Source: Carnegiea gigantea (taxonomy: Eukaryota > Streptophyta > Magnoliopsida > Caryophyllales > Cactaceae). Taken from it: a stretch of DNA of 64,000 nucleotides. Shown one piece after another: positions 1-12,755 of the stretch. Within the stretch, counting starts at the first letter, position 1. Each line of letters begins with the position of its first letter. Where the stretch lies: the NCBI GenBank assembly GCA_029747015.1, contig JAKOGI010000051.1:989501-1053500 (forward strand). The letters are read 5' to 3'. The notes under the pieces were generated by a model. The model ran no database searches. It was not told where the DNA came from and was given only the letters and a program-made list of their open reading frames with translations. Position numbers and translations under genes: made by a program.

Positions 1-48
1 TAGCTACAACTGGCACCGTGCACTTGCGGTAATAATTTTAACGTAACA
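1..48 (+). repeat. End of an Athila-type LTR
   Basis: These bases match the end of the LTR at 17,811-18,998. They also match the reverse complement of the starts of the LTRs at 45,333, 52,900 and 61,181, around the shared core CCGCAAGTGCACGGTGCC. The rest of this LTR lies outside the window. Confidence 0.75.
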
Positions 49-116
49 TGTAGTAATTATATCAGACTCTTTTACTGTTACATTAATGTAAGTGAGGATC
101 GGGAAATGTAATTGTT

Positions 117-665
117 TCATATTCTGTCGAGAATAATGGTATTTTGATCATCCACTAGAATAATTTGATTAGGTTTAATGTCAGAGTTGGTAAAATAATC
201 TAAAAACTTCATTCCTGGTAGTATATGGTAACGATCATTATTGATAGAATTATCAATATAACATTCGTAATCTGATAGGGTAGAATTCGATCTTTTCATC
301 ATGATTTTGGTTTTCTGAGTGAAGGTAGATTTTCTTCCATCGTATGTAACAGAGTTATAGTCAGTTGCAGTCATTACTAGGATTGGTGAAGGTATACAGT
401 GACATTGGGAAACTCCCGTATCAATTAAGACTTTGTTTTCTATCCAGTTTTGTCTATTAAAATAGGCTAATTTTACTTTATAGTTGGAATTACTACTAAT
501 TGTTTTAATGCTTCTTGGTTAAAATCGAGGTCTTCGTGATGTACTAAAACTTTTAGATAAAGGGGTTTGATTAATTATTCTCATTTCTTTTTCAGTGTAA
601 GATAATCTTGAGGCTTCGTAACTAATATATGATTTTTCATCGACTAATTGAAATTTACCCACAAA
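117..665 (-). pseudogene. Retroviral-type aspartic protease fragment, possibly endogenous pararetrovirus, copy 1
   Basis: The reading frame ending at 117 runs upstream past its first Met to about 465 and contains the D-T-G-V-S aspartic protease active-site motif. A Gly-Met-Lys-Phe-Leu segment follows, at a place that fits the second half of such a protease. A second coding stretch (about 505-660) lies upstream, separated by stop codons. No reverse transcriptase remains downstream, because the Athila LTR end lies at 1-48. A caulimovirid-like polyprotein is the best guess; a diverged Ty3-type element is the alternative. It is broken by stops and frame changes. Confidence 0.5.
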
Positions 666-689
666 AAGAACATGTCCTAAGTTAGCTTA

Positions 690-2760
690 TTGATAAATTA
701 CTTACAATTCTCTTACAAGTCATTATGATAGGCATCAAATGGACACTTTAAATCATGTAAGTTATAATTACTTCTTTGAAATTTACAACTATTTAATTAA
801 ATAATCTCTATCTTAGATGACATCTTATATATGTGTCAGCACGATTTAATATGACGGCTTATAATGGCTGCTCTCATCTCTCACCCTATGTCCTCCCCTC
901 CCCCCTCCAAAAAAAAGGAAAAGAGTACGTGTATGGGCTATGGTAAGAACCTTATCTAGAGACGAATTAATATATATGTTGAAAAGACAGTGCAGGCCTA
1001 TTCATGTTCAAATAATTCAAACAATGAGACAAAAAGGCTAGACTCGAATCTTTTACCAAATTATTTCGCATTTGGACGCTCGGAGACCTAAATTCATCTA
1101 ATTTTCTATGTATATTCTAGAACTGAATAATGTGGAATGTTATGTATTTTGGAACTAAATCATGCTTTGAACTCAAACTCTGAGACCTAAATTCATCGAA
1201 TCTTTTATTCGAACATGAATGATTTCTTAGATTCCAAATTTAGATGAAAATCTCTTGTAATCACATGAACCTAATTTTTCAAATCGGATGAATATAAGGG
1301 TGATGATGCGTGTCTTATTACAAGGCATTTTTAAGTGCCTTATCTTAACCTAAATTAATATATTCTATGATTTAAAATCACCAAATTTTTAATACTCGTC
1401 GATTATGCTGGCAAATATAGACTGACTGTTCAATTGGATCAACGCCATCCGCGAAGGTATGTAATATGCGTAATTTTGTAAATATGAGAGATTATACATA
1501 AAATGATGATTTTATACAATTTATAAGTTTTGACGTCCTTCAACTTTTTAATGATATTATTTTTTTCAATTTAATATGTGTAATATATATTTTAAGTAAA
1601 AATAAGATATTTTAAAAGTATCTTGTAATAAGACACTTATCATTTTACTTTGAATAATTAGGCACGACATTTTTTGAAAAATTGAAATAAAATTTTGCAA
1701 GTATTTTTGTGGTTAAATTTTGTCAGTCTCTAACACATCTTTTCTAGGTTTTACATCAGACCCCACTACTCAAATTGTCATTTATCTAGAGACTTGCAGT
1801 AGTCAAAGTCAACTCTGAAGTCTAGGAAAGGGAGGTCTTCCGGACTGACTGAATTATAATTTTCCATGTGCATACAATTTGTAATGAAAGCACTTGAAAG
1901 GTGCGTTTTAGAATTGATACAGTTATCATACCAACTCTATCTACAAAGGCATATTAGATATTGTAATTTTATATATTGAAAAATTGTGTATAAATTTTGT
2001 ATGATGAATTTTCATTTCTGAGTGTTCTTTTTTTTCCCCCCCGATCCACGTATATATATCTTATAATCCCGATTAGTTTTTATGAATTACCATGAAATTT
2101 TAAGGGCCAGATAATTATAATACGATTAATGTGTTACTACAAGACATGCATTAAATTAAAGAAATGGTACGATTGAATGGCTATGTGAGGATTTTAGCAC
2201 TTATAATATTGTTAAATCAACTTTGTTATTTACAGTTTTTTATATATATATATGAAACTACGCCTATGATACATTGTCATAGATGGGATTGATCCAATTA
2301 GGGTACCATTTTGAATTTGTTGGCATAGACGATGAATCCTAAAGCTTCATAACTGATAATTTATTATAACTATTGATAATTTGATGATTTAAGCCATCTA
2401 ATATATTAACTTATGCTAAAATCAGACACTCAATAAGTATTTTGTAGCAAGATATATATCATCGTTCTTAATTAATTTTGACATACTTTTAAAATTTAAT
2501 GATTTACATGTAACATCTGAATTTTTTTTGGTTAACTAAAGGGTGTACCGATAGCAACAGGTTATATTAATTTGAATATTATGTTTGGTTAAATATAATG
2601 TAATGTAATCAACTTTGTAATATAATCATGATTACGTTGTTTGTGTTAATCACAATTGCCGGGTAGTTAATAATTGCGATATGCTCTTACAAACAAACAA
2701 AACAATAAAAATATAATTACAAACTTGTTTGCCTTATAAGGTTGTAATGCAAGTGCATAT
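690..2760. other. AT-rich non-coding stretch, copy 1
   Basis: I see no gene. It holds long A/T runs and a C-rich/A-rich junction near 895-920. It corresponds to 19,700-21,790 in copy 2 with small indels. A 94-residue reading frame in copy 2 (19,760-20,044) is broken here, which argues against it being a gene. Confidence 0.5.
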
Positions 2761-2764
2761 ATGG

Positions 2765-2875
2765 CAGGTACCGGTGCACCTTGTCTGTGCCACAAATCCA
2801 ACCATGCTGGAATCTTCCATGCACCCGAATCACCGGCTGGAGCTGAAACATAGCAGAAACGAACAAATTAATTAT
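2765..2875 (+). pseudogene. DC1-domain exon remnant on + strand, copy 1
   Basis: Read on the + strand, a short frame (CATNPTMLESSMHPNHRLEL) resembles the second-exon segment of the neighbouring - strand DC1 gene, which has ICAHNPSM...HPNHVLEL. Only about 30 codons remain, with a stop soon after and no flanking DC1 sequence. It is a relic of a third, oppositely oriented DC1 paralogue. Confidence 0.55.
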
Positions 2876-4341
2876 TTTTATTCACACTCATAAATACTTT
2901 TGTGATTTATAAAATATAATTTTTTTTTTACCCAATTAAAAGCTAACTAAATTGAGGATATATTGACATAAAATGTGACAGTTGTGCGGTTTTGATTTTA
3001 CTCATTGTGGTGGTTGTCAAATGGTGACACGTATACAATTTTGATTTCACGAATTGGCATAATTCTAGTTGATGGAAGATAAAAATATTATTCCCTCCTC
3101 CCATATTCGTTTTAAAAAAGAAAATTCATTTACATATTCTCGCTACCTTGTCAAAATTTTCTTTTCTGAGTACCTATAAATACTTTCATTGGTTGTAAAA
3201 TTATTTATGTAATTAATATGAATTACCGTTGGTATTTATTTGATGTATTTTAAAATTTGATTACCAATATAAAATGAAGGGATTATTAGAAAATTAAGTC
3301 AGAAATATTCCCTTTTAATTTGTAGACTTGGCGCGGATGATTTGAATCAATGAATGCGGGTCTTGTTTAATGGGCCATTTCTTCCCCGTTTAACTGAACT
3401 CAGTCAGAAATAAGACTGAGCCAGCAATTTCTTCCCCGTTTTCAGACTGAATTGGGCAGGCTTAGTCAGCCCTCAGGACTTGGTTCAAATCAAGCTATAA
3501 TCATATTTTAGCCTATGTACCTTATTGGGTCAAAGCCGAGTCTAGAGTATGTGGCTTAATTACGTGTTTTTTTTTTTTTTAAAGAGTTACCTATGTTAAA
3601 TCATCCTATACAGTGATATGTCCGACAAAAACAATAATAACTAAGTGCATGAGCTAAACATCAAGAAAAAACACAATATTTGTTAACGAGCTGGTTCACC
3701 ACTTAATTGGTCTGGTTCCCAGCTAAGACCTCTACCTTAATATTTAACACCAACCTCCTCTTTTATTGTACTTGGTCAATTACACACATAACTCACCTAG
3801 TCGTCTTAGATTGGAATTGACCTACGTATAATTCTAGGTTTCTTAATATTGAAGTTGACCGTTAATGTAATTCAGATAGTCGACCCTCTTGCCAATCCTC
3901 TCCACGTACCCAATAACAAGAAAATACATGATGCACTTCCTTAATAGAGAACAAATGAGACAAATATGCCAATGTTAACTCAAATGTGCTTAGTCTTCTA
4001 AATGAAACAATAAGCATAATATTCAACCTTTACTTAAATCAGTAAGAACATTCCAAACATATGCAGAGTAACTACCATATACATGTCCAGATAACATGAT
4101 AGTAAGAGACTAGGAGCATTTCAAACAACGCAGTAAGAACAGTTCAAGTAGATGTAAAATAACTAGCAAGTATTCGAACAACACGTACGATGGTCACAGC
4201 ATTTCAAACAACACAACATAACAGCAGGAACAGTCCGATGAGCTACAAGATACATACATACGGTAATGCAGACATATTGCTGCAATTTATATGATATCAT
4301 ATAATAAAGCGTTATGTATGTAGGTAGTCACACTAATATAT
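2876..4341. other. Non-coding stretch downstream of DC1 gene, copy 1
   Basis: No gene is visible. The part nearest the DC1 gene (about 4,100-4,341) presumably contains its 3' untranslated region. Short direct repeats occur around 3,385-3,445 (a TTCTTCCCCGTT segment appears twice). It corresponds to 21,906-23,212 in copy 2. Confidence 0.45.
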
Positions 4342-5719
4342 TCAACTTGCAGGAGATCCAGTAACAGCGGCGATTAATCCTTGTATGGCAACCGCCGTTG
4401 CAACTTTCCCAATGCCATGTAGTGCGGACGGCACCCCAGGGCTCGTAGTAGTCTCTTCAGTTCCAGAACTAGAAGCAGCAAAGCGGCTACCTATGCATTC
4501 TCTGTGAATTGCAACCCCTTGGCATTGAGGACATGTATAGCTCCAACGCTTGCACTTCTTTTCACAAACTTGACAGCGGATTTTTGGGCGTTTGGGGAGC
4601 TTTCGAAACACCAAGGTATGCGGGTGGCGGGGATGGTTGCAGCATTGAAGGCAGTGGGCGCACTCGGGGTGAACAAAGAACTTGCATCCCTCACAAGTGT
4701 ACACCCTGGCATTCGACTTCCCACGATGGCCACATATCCCGCACCATCGGAGGTGGTGACGCGTTTTGAGTTCCAAAACATGATTGGGGTGCAAGAAGGA
4801 GATGAGCATGCTAGGGTTGTGGGCACATATCGGGTGAATCTCCTTAGAGCATGAATCGTCTTCACAACTGTACCTGATTCAAGGATGGGTGCAAAGTTAA
4901 ACAAACTGTTAAATTTTGTAGAAATTGGACATCAATCCAACTGAGCAATGCTTATAATCCATTTGAGTAAGGTTCCATTTTAAAATCAATTGGCAACAGA
5001 TAGGGTAACAAACGCGAATTTATAAATATGTCTAATGCACTTGAGTTTGCCAAGGTGAGAAGTGAGATTGTCACCCGCTTCAAGCTCCAACACGCCTGAT
5101 CTCACATGTGGGGGCTTTCCAAATTGCAAATGGATTTTCAATATGAACACTTATAAAAATTAATCGGCATTATTAAATTCAAAAAACTCAACTGTAGGAT
5201 AGCATTATATAAAATACCTGTGTCCATGTACTAGTATTACCTGTCCTCACTAGTTCCCTCGTTATTACAGTGGGAGCAGGTGAAAGCAGATGAGCCTTGG
5301 ACAAATTTCAGAATCGAATGCTTGTGAGCAGATTTTGGGATTTCGAGTTTTTCGGTCTTCCATGACGCCGATACTTGATCGAAGACTCCACACGCGGTGT
5401 GCAGGATGAAGTTGCAGTCTTTGATCTTACAGGTGTAGCGAGGAGTTTCAAAAGGGCCGTCTTTGGTGCAAGCATCGCACACGAAAGCAGGACCGCCTTC
5501 CTGCAGAGCGAGTGGGTGTTGATCATGTAGCAAGTGTGTTACCACATTCGGCACTGTGAATCCCGGAGCTTGTAATTCTCGGTATCTTTCTACTTTGATC
5601 TCTTCGTCTCTCTTTTTTAGGCGATTTCTCTCTTCAAGATAATCACTCGCAGCAGAAGCGACCGCAAGTGTAATAAAGGTAGCACCATAAACAATGGCCA
5701 AGTTTGCCCCGACGATCAT
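4342..5719 (-). CDS. DC1 (C1-like zinc finger) domain protein, copy A
   Basis: Two-exon gene encoding 336 residues. Exon 1 runs 5719-5241 and exon 2 runs 4873-4342. The 367-bp intron begins GTAATA and ends ATCAG on the - strand, and splicing restores one frame through a DC1 domain. The N-terminus has a hydrophobic segment (about residues 3-24) that could be a signal anchor, followed by a charged stretch. Four Cys/His-rich DC1-type modules follow, with H-P-L/H-P-N-H starts and C-x2-C...C-x4-C-x4-H-x3-C patterns. A Ser/Thr-rich linker and a small hydrophobic tail end the protein. DC1 proteins form a large plant family, often tied to stress or redox responses; the role here is unknown. No stop or frameshift is seen. 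Confidence 0.85.
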
Positions 5720-5947
5720 TTTAATTTAATGATCATGGATACTTAATTGCTTCCCTGCAAAGATTAACAAGGGTATATATCATGTACAAATTACCTGGCT
5801 TAATCAAAAACTTTTCATCCTTTGATTTCGTTTTCAAGAACGTTGGCTGAAATTAATAGACAGGAGGATTGACTGAAAAATATTATGTAAGCCTGTAGGC
5901 AGTTGGATTCTGGGGAGGTTTGAAGTGAAGAAGTATTCTCTTGTGTA

Positions 5948-5961
5948 AGATATATATATAG
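5948..5961 (-). promoter_or_regulatory. Putative TATA box of DC1 gene copy A
   Basis: A run of alternating T and A on the - strand lies about 230 bp upstream of the start codon. A CTTTGCAG acceptor-like site lies about 40 bp before the ATG, so the 5' leader may contain an intron. Confidence 0.4.
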
Positions 5962-6126
5962 AGTTAGGAAAGCAAACACAAGATTCATACATTACCTTAA
6001 CAGTCTTTGTTTCTCCCTTCACAATTTTTTAAGTAAATTTCTTTTTTTTACTTTTTCATTTTCTTTTGGAATTGGAATACTTGAGAGTCCTTATTTATTC
6101 ATTAACACTTATACAGAGTCATTTAT

Positions 6127-6969
6127 CAGTAGACACTAAGTCACGTTTGAGTGTGTTGGTCTGTTTATTAAATATTAATTATAGGTCGGGTCATTCATGG
6201 GATGACCCATCTAATTAAAGCATGACGAAGGGTTGGAGCAGTTTGACCTATTAACAACACATTTAATGATTTGATATTTTATTAATTAACCTATCATTAC
6301 CTAATTACGTATGTTTATTAGTGGGTTGATCCTAACATGAACACAAATTGGTCCATTGTTCAACACTTACATCAAGTTCGAAGCCAATTAAAAGGTGCCA
6401 AATGAAAGAATATTGTAGATGCACAAAATATTATAATTATTTATTAATTACAATATCAAAATTTTAGATTATTATCGAGTAATATTATTTAAAATGCGAT
6501 GGCACGTATTCAATTCACTAGGAATATAATGGTATGACTTACATATTTTTAATACTTATGTTATTCTGAATTGATTTTCTTAACACCAGGTATTTCATGT
6601 CCATTTCTGAAATTGTTAAATTTATAAGTTGTATATGGCATTATTTTATTAGAATAAATTTCAGAAAGAACAGATACTATCGTCTAATTTGCGAAGAGAT
6701 ACGATAGTTATAAAACGTATCTCTAAACGATTCATTATAATGAAAAACTATCATTATTAAGGGAAAAAAATAAAGAAAAATAAAAAATAAGGATATAATA
6801 TTCAGGTTGAGCAGGCGGGTTAGGGTTCGGGGTGGGTTTGACCAAAAATTTGCGAGTTTTTCGGGTTCGGTTTATTTCGAGTTCGGCTCGAGAAACTCGT
6901 GTTCAAAACCCACAACTTTCTGACGGATTCGGATCGAATTTTCGGTTCGGATCAATTTTTGTCATGTCT
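6127..6969. mobile_element. Inverted-end element (family T), left-truncated copy
   Basis: Member of a ~1.1-kb family repeated across the window with ends of the AGACCTGTCA type. This copy lacks its left arm because of the deletion at about 6,126, which copy 2 does not have. It keeps the interior and the GGGTTCGG-rich right arm, ending GTCATGTCT. No coding capacity is visible. Confidence 0.5.
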
Positions 6970-8776
6970 ATTAGTTAGAGATCAGCGAGAGTGCTTTACA
7001 GAGGCTAAGGTGTATTCCAGCATAATGATGAAAGTTGATTGAGCGAGAGGCAGCGATAGATGAGCCCAAAATATCTTCCTCGGCTTTGTGCCTTCATACA
7101 TTAGCGTTCATTCATTTTCATGCGTTTTTGAAAGTCAGTACGTACATTTTGGATTACATATTGAACAACACAAATTTGTAAATGAAATTGTCTCATGTAA
7201 AAGTTATTGTAATTAATAATACTTTATTAGAGATGATTTATTTGTTATTTTGCAGTAATTAATAATACTTTTGAGATTGACTTTTTAATCTAGGGGTAAC
7301 TAATAGTTTATTCAGTAGTGACTTTTATTATAGTTATCCCTAAATAAATTAGTAATCAATTTAATTATTATTACAAGCCACTATAAACTTATTTATCTCA
7401 TGATATACTTTATATGAGATGTTTCTTGTAAAACTTACCAATTGAACAATAATAATGAAAGACAAATGGATTAATTTTCCCATCCTTTTATTTTATCTCT
7501 GTATGTAGGGCTTTTTCAAAAAAAGGACTATTCACATTCCCTATTAGACTAAAATAGTGTAGAAAAAAATTTCTACCAGTGTCGCGTAAATGTTTAAATT
7601 TAATTAAAAGTACTAGATGTAGATGAGAATTAATTAATGTTTCAGTCTCAATTGAAATATTAACCTTCCACACAAAATTGTTTTCTCTACACCCTTGTGT
7701 GTATAATGTTCTTTTTCTTTGCATTCCTTTTGCATTCTATTATATCTATAATATAATATCGAAGTCATGTCATATAATTTTTTCCCTTTTTGACGTTTAT
7801 GTTCAAAGTCTTGGTCTATGTCCGGCATTATCTTCGTCCTTTTTAAATTGCATGTGAACTTAACTGTTGTTGGCAAGCATGAAGCAAAGCCAAAGGCGGT
7901 CAAGTCATGGATAAGTGGCCAGTGATCATAAGCTGTATTCAATAGTATGACTATGATTGAAACAAATGAGGATGCATGATCTAACTGTTGAGTGCTGGCC
8001 CATCTTTATGTGTTCATTTTTGCAGCAGGCCAGCACGTACAGTGCTAGACAATTGTTACCGTCCTTTCGAAAGTTTAAAGCATCAGAGTTTTCCACGTAA
8101 CACATCGACTTCCACAAATTTCTTACAAGGCATTTTCATGTACTCTCCTGATCTCTGTAGATGTCATACTTATATTGAAGTTGTTAGTTATTATATCTAT
8201 TGTTAGTTAGTTTTAGTTTGAAATCTTATTTGAGCTCATATGAATGACTCATTTATTTAAGACCCAATTTCTATCACGAAATTACAGCAGGTTACTAACT
8301 CTTGAGTTTGCCATCATCCCCGGTTGAATAAATGTGTTCATGTGTTGGACCTTACAAGTAGTCCACACGTAAGGATGCATGCATGTTGAAGTTAGGAAAA
8401 CTGCGGCTGTCCTACATTGATAATTTAAGAAGCCTTCACCATGTATATAAGCTTGTGAGTCACTCTATCCACTGACAATTAATTTTATATTATAACATCA
8501 TTTGAACTTATATGCATAACTCATATTTGTTCAAGGTCCAATTTATACATAAAACTTAATAGGTCAAATGAGATATTTGATGAATACATTTTTAATCCAA
8601 TTCAAAATGTCCTCTAATCTGACTCATACAGCTCAAGTTCATTTTTCCCCTCTAGCTTGTTTGGCAAATGTAGAAGTAAAACAAGATCGTGCAATTTTCA
8701 CATGTTTTTAATGTACTAGAAATTAGAGCCTCATACATATGTAGAGAAACCGTTAATTTTATTTTATTTTTGTTCA
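6970..8776. other. Body of 5-kb tandem unit, type I
   Basis: This segment, shared with 11,972-14,550, 26,399-37,661 (interrupted) and 41,347-44,000, has no convincing gene. Small frames in it are not conserved between copies. It ends where the solo LTR begins. Confidence 0.5.
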
Positions 8777-10825
8777 TGGGCTTCGGAGAATGGAACTTAT
8801 TTAAGATCATAGAGTGCCCTGAGAGGTTCAAGGTGCACCTTTTACGTTGAAAGTTTACGAAGAAACTTGTTTACCTTATAAACGAACCAAGTATCTTAAG
8901 TTTTCGAATAATAACACGTTTGGAACGTTTTAAGCCTTCAGTTTACTATTACGCCCTCGTTTGAGTTTTAAAAAGGGTTGAAACGAGTTAGAAAATGACA
9001 ACTGAGGATTTCATTACGAACCTAGCTTGAATTAAACGCTAACTAAGTACTTTAAGTTCCAAATGGGTTTCGTTTCACGAATTAATAATCGTATTACGTT
9101 TATAAAAAGCTTTTTAGTTAAAAACGAAGTCGTTTTATGAACTAACAAACGTATTACCTTATTAAGAAGCTTTCAAGTTAGAAACGATCGCTTTATGATT
9201 TAGCAACCTTATTACGTTTATACGAAACTTTAAGTTAGAAACGAAGTCGTTTTATGATTTAGCAATCTTATTACATTTATACGGAACTTTCAAGTTAGAA
9301 ATGAAGTCGTTTTACGATTTAGCAACCTTATTACGTTTATACGAAGTATTTAAGTTAGAAACTAAGTCGTTTTACGATTTAGTGAATGTATTACGTTTAT
9401 AAGAAGCTTTTAAGCTAGAAATGAAATCTTTTAGCGAACTAACAAACATATTGCGTTATTAAGAAGCTTTTAAGTTTAAAACGAAGTTGTTTTGCGTATT
9501 AACAAGATTATTACGTCTATAAGAAGCTTTAAATTTAAAGTGAAGTCGGTTTGCGTATTAGCAAGCTTATTACATTTTTAAAAAGGTTTTTAAGTTTCAG
9601 AGGAAGTCGATTCACGTGTTAATAAACTTATTACGTCTATAAGAAGCTTTTAAGTTATTTACGAAGTTGATTTACGTGTTAGCAAACTTATTACGTTTAT
9701 AAGAAGTTTTTAAGCCAAAAACGAATGAACTATAAATATTTCGAAAGACCATGGTTTTTTTGTTTAAAAGTAAGATTTCAGCAAAATAAGCATCTGAAGA
9801 AGAGAAATTTAATGCGATTTTAGAGGTCATTAAAGTGCTAGACAAGTGGCCAGACCTTGAGAGCGGAAACTGGACGCAAAGATGGCATGAGCTGTTTCCC
9901 CCTAAGATAATGTTGAGAGCTGGATGCAAAGATGGCGTGAGCTGTTCCTGGGAGCTGGACTCAAGATATGATTATCTTGGTGTGAGCTGTTCCCTGATGT
10001 GTGACACGTAAGAAAACCATGAGAAGGACTGGACTCAAGATATGATGATCTTGGTGTGAGTTGTTGCCCCACAGAGGACAGTATCGAGGTTAGAGTTACT
10101 CTACTAAGACGCGTTTTGGCCAAAAGTTAAATACGTATACCCCAGGGATAACATAGATTAAGAGTGACGATCTCACTTAAGGAAGGTGTTGACCTCCCCT
10201 AGCCAGCAGAATAAGATGTTTTTATGTTATAAGTAAGTTTCTAATAAATAAGAGATTTGGCATTTCGCCATTTTAAGTAGTTTAGAAAAGAAAAGAAGTT
10301 CTTTTAAAGGAATACGAGCCTCAAGAGACCAAGTAAAGCATTTTTAAGAAAAGAAGAAAGCTTTCAAATGTACGTAACCTGCATATATTTTATGAATGTG
10401 TTCTAAATAAAGTTTAAAAGAAATTTTAAGTGAAATTTGGTTGCATCCTAGTAATGCATGGAACATTTAAGCTTTTAAGGGTGCACATCTTAAGAAAGAG
10501 TGTTTCTTGCAAAGCTTTTCTGTACCTGTATATATATTTTTCTGACCCAGCATGTTAGTTGTTTGCTTGTATTTAACCCCAGGCAAGTGGCCGAGGGGTC
10601 GAATTTGGGATATTTTAGCGAATGTTATTACTCTATTCCCAATTTACAGGTATCCTTAGCAGAGCTAAGACCCTAAGATGTTGCTAAAACAGGGGAAATC
10701 CTTGCAGTTTCGTTCCAGAATGACTATCTAAATCCTACTCCAAACCCTCGATCTTCAAGAGCCTTAAGGATTTCCTTCTAGGAAGTCCTGGCAGTGTGAC
10801 TCCTCCTCGGGTTGGGGGCATTACA
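8777..10825 (-). mobile_element. Solo LTR, Del/Tekay-like (Ty3/Gypsy), copy 1
   Basis: On the - strand it starts TGTAATGCCCC-like and ends ...CCCA. Type II units lack this segment at the matching place, which defines its left edge (8,776/8,777). No internal region, primer site or target duplication is seen. It holds a ~60-bp tandem array (9,040-9,700). The copy at 37,662-40,199 carries about 490 bp more (around 39,330-39,860). The family name is inferred from the LTR terminus only. Confidence 0.5.
9040..9700 (+). repeat. ~60-bp minisatellite inside solo LTR, copy 1
   Basis: About ten degenerate direct repeats, each with GAAGTCGTTTTACG, a TTATTACGTTTATA segment and AAGAAGCTTTTAAG. Units differ by substitutions and small indels. 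They have no constant/variable alternation, so this is not a CRISPR. Confidence 0.8.
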
Positions 10826-10849
10826 GGAAATTGACAAGCAATAATAATT

Positions 10850-11971
10850 AGACCTGTTAGTTCGAGCAGGCTAATTAAATACGAGTTGGGTGTATTCCGA
10901 TTTGGGTAAAATATGGGTCGGGTATATTTCGAGTTCGGGTAAAATATGGGCAGGCGTATTTCAGTTTTATGGGTTTCGGGTCAACCCAGCGGATTTCGAG
11001 TGTCTTCTTAGTGAGTTATTTCTCTTTTTGTAAAAATCAAAATGTTGGCATATTTATTACTTAAAATTGTTTATATTTAATGAACAATCGTTCTAATTAT
11101 AATTTGATATATGAATGTCATGTACCGCTTGACAGTAAGTTACGTTTGAGTGTGTTGGTCTGTATATTAAATATTAATAATAGGTCGTGTCATTCATGGG
11201 ACTACCCATCCAACGCATGATAACGGGTTGGAGGAGTTTGATCTGTTAATAACCCATTTAATAATTTGATATTTTGTTAATTAACCTACCACACCGAATC
11301 ATGTATGCTTTATTAGTGGGTCGATTCTAACATGAACATAAATTGGTCTATTGTTCAACACTTACATCAAGTTCGAGACCAATTAGAAGGTGCCAAATGA
11401 AAGAATATTATAGACGCACAAAATATTACAATTATTTATTAATTATAACATCAAAATTTTAGATTATTATAGAGTAATATTATTTAAAATGCAATGAGAC
11501 GTATTCAATTCACTAGGAATATAATAGTATGATTAGCAAATTGTTACTACTTGTGTTATTCTGAATTGATTTTCTTAACATGAGGTATTTCATGTTCATT
11601 TCTGAAATTGTTCCACTTATAAGTTGTATATGATGTTATTTTATGAGAATAAATTTCAGAAAGAACGCGTACTATCGTCTAATTTACGGAGAGATGCGAT
11701 AGTTATAAAACGTCTCTCTAAACTATTCATTATAATGAAAAACTATCATTGTTAAGGAAAAAAATTAAGGAAAAATAAAAAAATAAGGATATAATATTCG
11801 GGTTGAGCTGGTGGATTAGGGTTCAGGTTCGGGTCGGGTTTGACCCAAAAATTTACGGGTTTTTTGGGTTCGATTTATTTCTATTCGGATCAAAAAAATT
11901 GTGTTTAAAATTCAAAATTTTTAAGCAAATTCGGGTCAAATTTTTAAGTTAGGTTAATTTTTGTCAGACCT
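10850..11971. mobile_element. Inverted-end element (family T), complete copy
   Basis: About 1.1 kb, with AGACCTGT at the left and TGTCAGACCT at the right. The left arm is rich in GGGTAAAATA and GGGTCGG; the right arm in GGGTTCGGGT. Flanks are the same at every copy in the window, so copies spread here by tandem duplication. The class (hAT or Mutator-like) is undecided. Confidence 0.45.
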
Positions 11972-12709
11972 ATTAGTTAGTGATGAGCGTGAGTGCTTTA
12001 CAGAGGCTAAGGTGTATGCCAGCATAATGATGAAAATTGATTGAGAGAGAGGGAGAGAGATGAGCCCAAAATATCTTCCTTGGCTTTGTGCGTTTGTACA
12101 TTAGCGTTCATTCATTTTCACGTGTTTTTAAAAGTCGATCAGTATGTACATTTTGGATTATATATTGAACACCACAAAATTTTTGAATGAAACTGTCTCA
12201 CGTAAAAGTTATTATAATTAATAATACTTTATTAGAGATAATTTATTTGTTATTTTGCAGTAATTAATAATATTTTTTGGATTGACTTTTTAATTTAGGG
12301 GTAACTAATAATTTATCTAAGTAACTTTTATTATAGTTATCCCTAAATAAATTATTAATCAATTCAATTATTATTACAAGTCACCATAAATTTATTTATC
12401 TCATGATATACTTTATATGAGATGTTTGCTGTAAAACTTACTAATTGAACAATAATAATGAAAGACAAATGGATTAGTTTTCCCATCCTTCTATTTTATC
12501 TCTGTATGTAGGCCCTTTTTTAAAGAAAGGACTATTCACATTCCTTATTAGACTAAAATAGTGTGGAAAAAAATTTCTACCAGTGCCGCATGAATGGGTA
12601 AATTTAATGAAAAGTACTAGATATAGATGAGAATTGACTAATATTTTTGTCTCAATTTCCTATACTCGGTAATGTATATCATACATCTAGGAGTGCATAC
12701 TCCCATTTA

Positions 12710-12755
<46 letters not shown>

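Noticed and set aside
4504..4854. A 116-residue + strand frame across DC1 exon 2, also present at 23,384
   Set aside because: It is antisense to a conserved exon, which explains its openness in both copies.
6810..6850. GGGTTAGGGTT segments resembling plant telomere repeat
   Set aside because: They are part of the GGGTTCGGG-rich arm of the family T element and never form a perfect telomeric run.
9040..9700. Regular repeats as a CRISPR-like array
   Set aside because: Units are degenerate throughout with no constant repeat and unique spacers, and the DNA is plant nuclear.
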